From contig VRMN01000001.1 in assembly GCA_008690995.1 (NCBI GenBank), positions 3,286,001 to 3,350,000 on the forward strand: DNA of 64,000 bases, given 5' to 3'. Position numbers and translations under genes: made by a program. The stretch's first letter is position 1. Each line of letters opens with the position of its first letter. Under the pieces are notes generated by a model. That model was not told the origin of the DNA. It made no database searches and saw only the letters and a program-made list of their open reading frames with translations. Origin of the DNA: Porphyridium purpureum. Lineage: Eukaryota; Rhodophyta; Bangiophyceae; Porphyridiales; Porphyridiaceae. This document shows positions 57,306 to 64,000 of the stretch, one piece after another.

Positions 57306-58211
57306 ATCTCACATCCACTGCGCAAGCCAGACGATCTCCAGACCCCAAACCCAACCCAACCACGCGCACCACCTCACCCCACTCAGCCACCGCACGCTCT
57401 AACCACCCACCGCCGTCCACCCGCGCTCACCAGCGCCGAAGAGTGCCGAGCTATTAGGCCACCCACCCACCCACCCACCCACCCACCCACCTACCCGCCC
57501 ACACACACACTCTCTCTTTCTCCCCCTCTGTTCCTGTCGGTCCAGCATCTGCCACCAGACTCCGCATCGCCCCGCTCAACAGCCACACGCGCGCGCGCCA
57601 GATTCCCGCCCAGAATCGACCCCCCACGCGAATCGCATAATTTTATTCGAAATTCGCGTCCGGTACAGTGGAGTATGGTACAGCTGCGTGTTCAGCCATT
57701 GTTCAGCGGGTGTTCAGTAAAATTCATCGGGGACTCGCTCGGAGATGACATATCGTGGACAGTGTCATGCTAGATGACAGTGTGTCATTTACGAGGCGCG
57801 CGGCCGTCATCCGGTCATTGCGGAAGTCTCCATGATGTCAAAGCAATGCGTGCATGGCGGTCGCGAGGCGCGGCCGCACGAACGCACGCGCGCGTGTGTC
57901 TGGTGCTCCGCCACGTGAGATGTGCGACTCGGCGGCGCCGCCGTGTTGCGTGAGGAATCGCGCTCGCGATGCGTTGAGGTTGGTGAAGCCGCTCAACCGT
58001 CGCACAATCGCGGGCACTTGGCGCGCGTCTCGCCGATGCATATCTGACCCGCGCATCGTGCTTCACGCGTGGGTGTGTTCGGTTCGGCGGATCGGCGGTT
58101 CCTCCGGCACGCGCTCCGAGGCAGGCGGCTTGCCAACGCTTTACGGTCGGATGCTTGGGCGCTGACAAGGCGAATTCACTCAGGTAGTCGCAACGTATCG
58201 CGGACTTTGAA
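57306..58211. promoter_or_regulatory. Divergent spacer SQD2/ApbE with ACCC repeat
   Basis: 900 bases without a supported gene. Near SQD2 is a tandem ACCC repeat (57459-57491) followed by a CA and CT run, giving a GA/GT-rich sense leader for SQD2. Further right come three GTTCAG copies (about 57690-57718), two GGTACAG copies near 57661 and 57677, and a small cluster of GACAGTGT/GATGACA repeats at 57745-57790. These may be promoter elements. Confidence 0.4.
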
Positions 58212-60716
58212 ATGGGGAATTGCTTGTCGGCCTCGGAACCGAGTGCGGCGGCCTCGGGCAAGCAGGCAGACAAGCCATCGTCTCCGACGCCCGTCAAGAA
58301 AAATACGGATGCTGTTCCCAAGGCGTCAGGACCAGAGCGGCCCGCGGCAAAGAAGGTACAGGCCGCGCCCGTCGTGGACTCGACATCGTCGGCATCGTAC
58401 TCGGCAAACGGTGGGTCGGAGCTTTTCGGACTGTTTGCCAAGAAGGACGAGGAAGACAAAACCTTTTCTCTGCTTGGGGCCAAAAAGTCCAAGGTGCGCC
58501 TTGCCCAGCATGGCTTTGACGACTCAGCGGCAGCGGCGGATGCGCAGGCACCGCACATTTCCGTGCTCGAGGGTGAAGCCATGACCATGTGGTACCGCGT
58601 GATTGTGGCGTCCGCGTCAACGCCAATCGACGAAAAGAGCGTTCAACAATGCATAGACAGCGTCTTTGCCTTGGTGGACTCCAAGTTCAACAACTGGAAC
58701 CCGAATAGCGAGATCAATCAGCTGAACGCGCTCAAGGCCAAGAAAAAGATGGACGCATCGCCGGAAATGCACCAGCTCTTTGCGTTGATTGATAACGTGC
58801 ACACACTCTCTGACGGCCGTTTTGACCCCACGGTGGATCCACTGATCAAGATCTGGACAAAGAGTCTGGTCGAGTACGGGCATCCATGCTCCTCACAGGA
58901 CACTTCGCACCTCAAGTTTGCTCTAGGCTGGAAGACGAAAGTGACGCGCAAGAACTTGTCGGTTATGCTGGAGAATTCAAACACAAGTATCGACTTGTGC
59001 GGCATTGTGAAAGGTTATGCGGTGGACGAGATTCTAACACGAATCCAGAATGCGCGCTGGGTGGGGAACAACAAGATTAGCATTTACGTGGACTGGGCAG
59101 GGGATATTCGCAGCATCGGTATGCACCCGACTGGAAGGCCATGGCGCTCGGCTGTGATGCAGCCGCCAGAGCTCAAACGCCTCTTTGATCTCTGGGCCTC
59201 TGACCGCATGGATCTCGCAGTTTCCGAAAAGGACGTGCAGTTTTTCGTAGACTTCCCGGACTCACATGGGGGTGCCGCGCTAGCCACGAGCGGCGACTAT
59301 TTTCGCATTCAGAAATTCGGTTACCATCATATTTATGATATTACGAACCATACACCTTTGAAGGCCGGCGTGGGCTCGCTTGCCTCTGTGTCTGTACTTG
59401 CAAGCGATTGCACTATAGCGGATTCGCTCGCGACGGCTGGCATGACATGTGGCACCGTAAAAGCGGCCTCTGCATTTTTCGACGGTCTCATGAAATCGCA
59501 GCCTGATACATTGCTTGGTTACTGCCTAATTGGCCGGTCCAATGGCGATGTCAAGTATACGAGTGTCTTTAAGAGACACAATGATTACCTTGAATCACAC
59601 GGCGTCAAGACAAAAGCTTCTGACGTTTCGCCCGCACCGGGAAGCCTGATTGGTGTAGAACCTGCCGCCCTCAAGAAGCGAAACACGGACTCCAACAAGG
59701 CGCTCTTTCCAGCCGTTCTCAATCAGCTTCCGCGTACGTTGTGTGTGGTCGGTGTTAACCAGTCAGGTGGGAAGCCATTCGTGACTGGGGTCTGCGGCTC
59801 AGTCGCGTCGTGCTCTCTATCCCCGCCATCCTTTTCCCTGCTGGTGGACCCAAGTGTGCTACCAGTTGCGGTGGGCACCGAGCTGCACGTTGCCTACTTG
59901 AACGAGAACACACGAGAACTTGTCGAAGTCTCGACAAATAATAGCAGCTCGTTCGTGGACTGGGCTCTGAAGCCTGGTGTACAATGCAAGGACGCGAAGG
60001 ACTGGCAGAAAATGTTCGGCAAGGTATGCGCTGGGATGCTTGGGACAGTGGTGAAAGTGGAGAGTGTGGATGCCCATTGTGCGGTTGCTATTGTGAATCC
60101 GAGCTCCTTCACACTGATGCCCAAGAGCGGGGCGCGGCTACACGCAATTGGGTCGCGTTTGGTGTCTGGTCCGATTGTTGCGGAGAAGTACATTTGCGAC
60201 TCGGTCGCGATTGAGGAGGACGAGCGTCTCAAGCGATTAATGCGCTCGAATCGGTCACCGGTCTGTGTAGTATCCGTAAGCTCAGCAGACGGCCGCGCTC
60301 ATGCGCTTACGGCGAGCTCGGTGCGAACCGAGCCGCGCACGGGTGCTAGCTTTGCGTTCAATATCCAGAAGGGGTCCGTTTTTCGCTCATCTCTTGGCTT
60401 TGAGGGCTCACGCGTAGCGCTCCACTGGCTTCACCCCGTGCAAGAGTCTTTGGCGGAATACCACACCAAGTCAGTCACACTTGACACATCGCGCGCCGAC
60501 TCGCTGTCAAATGTGGTCTCTCGTGACGAGATGGGCAGCGGCTGGCCGCCAGTGATTGCGGGCTGCGCGGCGGTTCTAATTTGCACCGTGGTGTGTGTGA
60601 CTGACGCAGGTGATCATTTGGTATACGTGTGCCGCGCAACACACGTTCCAGAAGACTTGGGCACCGGCGTGTTCCTGACGTATGGCAACGGCAACTACTC
60701 CGTCCTGGAAGGTTAG
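58212..60716 (+). CDS. ApbE-like flavin transferase fused to two flavin-reductase-like domains, predicted N-myristoylated
   Basis: 834 residues from the ATG at 58212. The N-terminus MGNCLSASEP fits the N-myristoylation rule (Gly2, Ser6) with Cys4 for palmitoylation, suggesting membrane attachment on the cytosolic side. A disordered linker (to about 115) precedes an ApbE domain (about 120-430): TMWYRVIVAS, FALVDSKFNNWNPNSEINQL, GRFDPTVDPLIKIW, DLCGIVKGYAVDEIL, AATSGDYFRIQ-type segment, HHIYDITNHTP and ASDCTIADSLATAGM. This family moves FMN from FAD to Thr/Ser of target flavoproteins. Two split-barrel FMN-binding flavin-reductase-like domains follow (about 495-660: FPAVLNQLPRTLCVVGVN and SCSLSPPSFSLLVD; about 675-834: SPVCVVSVSSADG). 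ApbE with flavin reductase fusions are known from some protists; the lipid anchor is the unusual part. Confidence 0.82.
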   Translation: MGNCLSASEPSAAASGKQADKPSSPTPVKKNTDAVPKASGPERPAAKKVQAAPVVDSTSSASYSANGGSELFGLFAKKDEEDKTFSLLGAKKSKVRLAQHGFDDSAAAADAQAPHISVLEGEAMTMWYRVIVASASTPIDEKSVQQCIDSVFALVDSKFNNWNPNSEINQLNALKAKKKMDASPEMHQLFALIDNVHTLSDGRFDPTVDPLIKIWTKSLVEYGHPCSSQDTSHLKFALGWKTKVTRKNLSVMLENSNTSIDLCGIVKGYAVDEILTRIQNARWVGNNKISIYVDWAGDIRSIGMHPTGRPWRSAVMQPPELKRLFDLWASDRMDLAVSEKDVQFFVDFPDSHGGAALATSGDYFRIQKFGYHHIYDITNHTPLKAGVGSLASVSVLASDCTIADSLATAGMTCGTVKAASAFFDGLMKSQPDTLLGYCLIGRSNGDVKYTSVFKRHNDYLESHGVKTKASDVSPAPGSLIGVEPAALKKRNTDSNKALFPAVLNQLPRTLCVVGVNQSGGKPFVTGVCGSVASCSLSPPSFSLLVDPSVLPVAVGTELHVAYLNENTRELVEVSTNNSSSFVDWALKPGVQCKDAKDWQKMFGKVCAGMLGTVVKVESVDAHCAVAIVNPSSFTLMPKSGARLHAIGSRLVSGPIVAEKYICDSVAIEEDERLKRLMRSNRSPVCVVSVSSADGRAHALTASSVRTEPRTGASFAFNIQKGSVFRSSLGFEGSRVALHWLHPVQESLAEYHTKSVTLDTSRADSLSNVVSRDEMGSGWPPVIAGCAAVLICTVVCVTDAGDHLVYVCRATHVPEDLGTGVFLTYGNGNYSVLEG

Positions 60717-60868
60717 CATGCGCGCACGCTTGTGTGGGTTGAAATATGGAGATGAACAAGTCGATGTCACGTGTCTGCCTGCGTCGTCCGACATTATAAA
60801 TTTGATAGATTTCCCGGGGGCGGCTGGAACCATGTAAAGACGCATTGTAGGTAGTGGTCAGAATTCTG

Positions 60869-63800
60869 TTAACTTTCAAGCCGCTTGAGCACTTCGGCAC
60901 GGTCCGCGTCTGGTAAACCGCCTAGCAGCTCCGAGATTGATGCACGCACGGCGTCCAGTCGCACCGGCGCAAGCAGCGCATCCAGGTTGGCACTGTTTTC
61001 GTCAAACCACTTCAGGAACGCGCGGTCATCGAGCCACACGGCATCGCCGCCCACGAGTGCGCGCATGACTTCTGTGGCGGCGAGCCAGTCGAGTGCTGCG
61101 TTGACTTTCGCGACGTGCTTGCGCAGCTCTAGTTCACGCAGACGGCGCTTTGTGCGCCAGAAAAAGTACTCGCGGGAGCGCTTCCACTCGACAACGTCAC
61201 GAATGACGCCCTTGGCCAGCATGCGACCCGAACGGTCGTGCAGATCGGCAAACTCGTGAGCAATCTGGAGATAGATTGGCAGCAACAGATTTTCGCGCTT
61301 GCTGATAGCAGCCTTGATTTCTGCGCGATCCTTTTCTTCCGTAGCATTCTCAAGCCGCGCGTCAAGCGAAAGCAGCTCAGTGTCCAGGCGATGCATCGCC
61401 TTCAGCTGATCGGGCGCGCGAAACTTGACCTCGCAGATGCCCGGCGGCTCCAAAATACCGCCCCGGCTCTGCGTGTCCGCGTACATCTCCATCATCTTTT
61501 CATTAATGGTCGGGTCAACGACCACCCATGCACCGCCGCGAAGCTCCGCATTGGGTGGCAGATAGATCGAGACAGGCATATCATACTTGCGCAGCGCGTC
61601 CACAATCATGGCACCAAACTTGAGCACTTCACCAAACATGTCGCGCGTGCCGCCCGAGAAACCACGCCAGTTCGCAAAAATCATCAGCGGCAAATTCTCA
61701 CCGCTGAAGTCTTCGATCGCCTGTGCCGTCTTGAAAGCAGAGTCTGGGTACCATACTTGCCCGGCTTGAGGTTCAAGCGTCTCACGCGACGCCGCATTTG
61801 CTGGATCGGCCGGGATCACGCGATCAAAGGTGCGCGTTTCGACAGCAATCACTCCGTACGGAATCCCGCCAAGCCTGGCGCGGCCTACTACTACACTCCT
61901 ACCCCAGCCAGCTAGGTATTCTTTGAAGCTGCCGGCGTCAAAGAAGCCACGCAACACCTTGCCATCCGGCTGCACACTTCCACGCAACATATCACGCACA
62001 TCGTACGTGGCCCCACCGCCTTTGGGCGGTACAAACTCGACATCGCGGCCGATTGGATCTGCAGGCGGTCCCGCAAGTATAGGCGGACTGCCGCGTGCTG
62101 TCGCCGGCACGTACGCGAGCCAGTCCAAGATCGCAATGACACCTTCCTGGTCGTTCTCGACGAGTTCGTGCGTCACGCCATTAGGCACCATGATTTGGGG
62201 CCCTCCAAGCTGATCCAGTGAAGAGTATACGTCACGCCCTAGAAGCTTGTTCAGCGCCTGGAAGCCAGTGAGAATGATCGGTCCATTCGTTTGCTGGATG
62301 GTGCGCTGGCCCAGTCTCACCAAATAAGCGCCGATGCCAACCGAACGCCCCGTCACGTAGCTCAGCGTGAAACTTTCGTCGTACGCACGACTAGTCTCTC
62401 CAGCGATGAGACCGGAACCCCTCAGGTTCTCGACGCCGATGCCATGTGCAGTGCCAATGATATCTTTGAGAACGTAACGCACTTCCTCCCCCTTTTCCCC
62501 AGAACCCGCGCACATGCGCCTTTCCGCGATGACTGTACCTTCAGGCAACTCATTGTAGTCCTTCTCTGACAAATACAAGTACTCGAAGCCAAGTGTTGGG
62601 TTCGACTCGTCGCGAAACTGCACTTTGAACATCGGTTTCAGCGACTCGACGAGGCCAATACGTGCACCGCTGTTGCTCGACAGATAAATGCGCGGAATGC
62701 TACGCACACGGGCATACTCGGACGCTTTGAAAAAGAACTCGTCCTCAGCGACGCCAAACGATCCGGCCTGGAAGGTTACATCATTGGCAATAACCACGAT
62801 CTCGCGACCAGATGGATATTCTGGTGTCTTGAGCGTGATGAGCCATGCGACCATACCAATCTCATTCTGGCCCGGTGCGCGCTCCACAGGAGACAGCTCC
62901 TGCGTTTCTTTATCAAGCACAAGTTCGCGCGTCCTCATGAGCGATCCAAATTGTGGTGTGACGGGCGGGTTAGTCGAGCGCGTGCGAGCTCGCGACCACT
63001 GCTTCACGAGTGCAATTTCAAACAAGGCCATGAAATCGTAAGCGTACGTCGATCCGACGCGACGTGCCGCGCGGCGCTTGAGCTGCTCCGGTCCACTCTT
63101 CGTGTAGTACGGCCGCGACGCTGAAGCATTTAGCTGCTGTCCTTGCGCTATTTGCTGCTCCTCGTACGGCACATACTGCTCTGTTACGCCAGTGATCGGG
63201 TTCTGAATCTCTGCAAAAGCATCGGTCTTAAAGAACGTCCGCTGTGATTGCGCACCCGCGTAACCGCCTGTCGGCGACGCCCAAAGACGCACTGCCTGCT
63301 GAACTTCATTTCCAGTGCTGTCCGCTTCGAATGGCACGCGTATCTTGAGCTCGATGTTTTCCACACGCAGTCGGATCAGCCGTTCTGCGTACTTGACCAT
63401 TAACGCTTCCATATCTGCTCGAAGGTGTCGAACCGTGTGCGCCGGAGGCAACTTTTTCGTGGGTCCGCCGGTCTGTTCAATGTACGCCGCCCCTTGGACA
63501 GGCTGCAATACGTTCAAAAACATGTTACAGGTCGCGGTGGGGTCTACACGCGGGTTCACGATGCCAGCGTCGAGTTGGTCCATGAGGATGAGCAGCACTT
63601 TTTCCATCACGCCAGGTACAGACATATCTGAGTGCGAAATACCTCGCAGAAAGAGGGACTGCGTGCGAGGCCGTGTGAGTGCCACTTCTTGGTCGCGCTT
63701 CTCGGTGCCCAGCCAAAGTTGAGCGTTTCGCAAGTAAATGGGTAGTCGTTGCAGTTCAAAGTTCTCACTCAGCCGGCTGAGCTCAAGCAAATAGGGGAAG

Positions 63801-64000
63801 GACGTGCGCATGTCACGTCGCAAGGCGTCTTCTGCATAGTTTTCGCAGAAGTTGAATGAGAACATGCGCGGTGCTTTTGGCGCCTGGTTCACCAGCAAAT
63901 TGACCGTGCGAACGCCGGCCTCGTTGCGAAGCTGGAGGTTACGCGCCTGCAACAAACCCTCCCAACGCGAAATGAAGCCGCGCTCCTCTTCTGAGCCCTG
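60869..64000 (-). CDS. ACC1: Acetyl-CoA carboxylase, multidomain eukaryotic type (3' part, incomplete)
   Basis: The coding sequence runs off the right edge; the frame is open to base 64000. The visible 1043 codons hold the end of the central domain (FSFNFCENYAEDALRRDMR, LWLGTEKRDQEVA) and the whole carboxyltransferase domain: GSTYAYDFMALFEIALVKQW, GQNEIGMVAWLITLKTPEYP, VVIANDVTFQAGSFGVAEDE, SSNSGARIGLVESL, GLIAGETSRAYDESFTLSYV, GVTHELVENDQEGV, FANWRGFSGGTRDMFGEVLK and ending EVLKRLES. This is the homomeric enzyme making malonyl-CoA. The biotin carboxylase and carrier domains lie outside the window. It depends on the biotin ligase encoded at 42.2 kb. Cytosolic or plastid location cannot be told from this end. 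Confidence 0.95.
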   Translation of the reverse strand, partial: QGSEEERGFISRWEGLLQARNLQLRNEAGVRTVNLLVNQAPKAPRMFSFNFCENYAEDALRRDMRTSFPYLLELSRLSENFELQRLPIYLRNAQLWLGTEKRDQEVALTRPRTQSLFLRGISHSDMSVPGVMEKVLLILMDQLDAGIVNPRVDPTATCNMFLNVLQPVQGAAYIEQTGGPTKKLPPAHTVRHLRADMEALMVKYAERLIRLRVENIELKIRVPFEADSTGNEVQQAVRLWASPTGGYAGAQSQRTFFKTDAFAEIQNPITGVTEQYVPYEEQQIAQGQQLNASASRPYYTKSGPEQLKRRAARRVGSTYAYDFMALFEIALVKQWSRARTRSTNPPVTPQFGSLMRTRELVLDKETQELSPVERAPGQNEIGMVAWLITLKTPEYPSGREIVVIANDVTFQAGSFGVAEDEFFFKASEYARVRSIPRIYLSSNSGARIGLVESLKPMFKVQFRDESNPTLGFEYLYLSEKDYNELPEGTVIAERRMCAGSGEKGEEVRYVLKDIIGTAHGIGVENLRGSGLIAGETSRAYDESFTLSYVTGRSVGIGAYLVRLGQRTIQQTNGPIILTGFQALNKLLGRDVYSSLDQLGGPQIMVPNGVTHELVENDQEGVIAILDWLAYVPATARGSPPILAGPPADPIGRDVEFVPPKGGGATYDVRDMLRGSVQPDGKVLRGFFDAGSFKEYLAGWGRSVVVGRARLGGIPYGVIAVETRTFDRVIPADPANAASRETLEPQAGQVWYPDSAFKTAQAIEDFSGENLPLMIFANWRGFSGGTRDMFGEVLKFGAMIVDALRKYDMPVSIYLPPNAELRGGAWVVVDPTINEKMMEMYADTQSRGGILEPPGICEVKFRAPDQLKAMHRLDTELLSLDARLENATEEKDRAEIKAAISKRENLLLPIYLQIAHEFADLHDRSGRMLAKGVIRDVVEWKRSREYFFWRTKRRLRELELRKHVAKVNAALDWLAATEVMRALVGGDAVWLDDRAFLKWFDENSANLDALLAPVRLDAVRASISELLGGLPDADRAEVLKRLES

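Noticed and set aside
57815-58588. Minus-strand frame of 257 codons opposite the ApbE start
   Set aside because: Composition mirrors the + strand linker and promoter, and no motif is present. The + strand gene begins with a clear ATG and lipidation signal.
1-64000. tRNA, rRNA and CRISPR search
   Set aside because: No TTCGANNCC-type T-loop with matching arms, no rRNA-like stretch and no regularly spaced direct repeats were seen by eye.
1-64000. Transposons or virus-like elements
   Set aside because: No transposase, reverse transcriptase, integrase or capsid motif and no long terminal or inverted repeats were recognised; the gene-poor tracts show no element structure.

Overview
The window is nuclear DNA of a compact, intron-poor photosynthetic eukaryote. 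Nearly every gene is one long uninterrupted reading frame, yet the products are plainly eukaryotic: PP6 phosphatase, eIF5B, DIS3L2, TBCC, MOZART1, p24/TMED, small Tim, NDUFB7, DHHC acyltransferase, AGM1 and a multidomain acetyl-CoA carboxylase. Plastid-type genes are also present: a SQD2-like sulfolipid synthase, a ClpS adaptor, a DUF1499 lumen-type protein and a mitoferrin-like carrier. A sulfotransferase and several membrane glycosyltransferases fit an alga that makes sulfated polysaccharide. A unicellular red alga of the Porphyridium kind fits best; this is inference from gene content, high GC and lack of introns, not a database match.

Layout. 1-2.2 kb: fragmentary reading frames. 2.9-15.8 kb: a dense block with PP6, DUF1499, an unknown protein, TMED, a carrier, a CHCH/riboflavin-kinase overlap, TBCC, a histidine phosphatase, a sulfotransferase head-to-head with a membrane protein, Tim8 and uL30m. 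15.9-20.3 kb: eIF5B. 21.6-27.0 kb: a giant fusion of a PARN-like deadenylase fold and a plant-type poly(A)-polymerase-like nucleotidyltransferase, in which both active sites look degenerate. 28.2-31.1 kb: ClpS, a YjeF_N protein and an R3H protein. 31.1-33.0 kb: mostly gene-poor. 33.0-40.3 kb: a conserved unknown protein, a frameshifted NodGS/FluG-type glutamine synthetase, a broken small gene and DIS3L2. 40.5-46.7 kb: GT25, biotin ligase and a GT2 + GT23-like fusion. 48.4-55.6 kb: small mitochondrial and membrane genes, cardiolipin synthase, MOZART1, a hydrolase, NDUFB7, a DHHC enzyme and AGM1. 55.7-64 kb: SQD2, a predicted N-myristoylated ApbE-flavin reductase protein, and the 3' part of acetyl-CoA carboxylase running off the right edge.

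Functional links. Biotin ligase and acetyl-CoA carboxylase form an enzyme-substrate pair. Riboflavin kinase supplies the FMN from which the FAD used by ApbE-type flavinylation is made. eIF5B, DIS3L2, PP6 and the PARN/nucleotidyltransferase fusion are housekeeping or RNA-tail functions. Sulfotransferase, GT25, the GT2/GT23 fusion and AGM1 point to wall or secreted glycans.

Regulatory style. Spacers are often below 150 bp. Many genes have a sense-strand purine-rich (GA/G, with GT or CA microsatellite) leader. TGTACAG lies upstream of several genes in the sense direction, and telo-box-like AACCCTA motifs occur near eIF5B and the TMED/carrier spacer.
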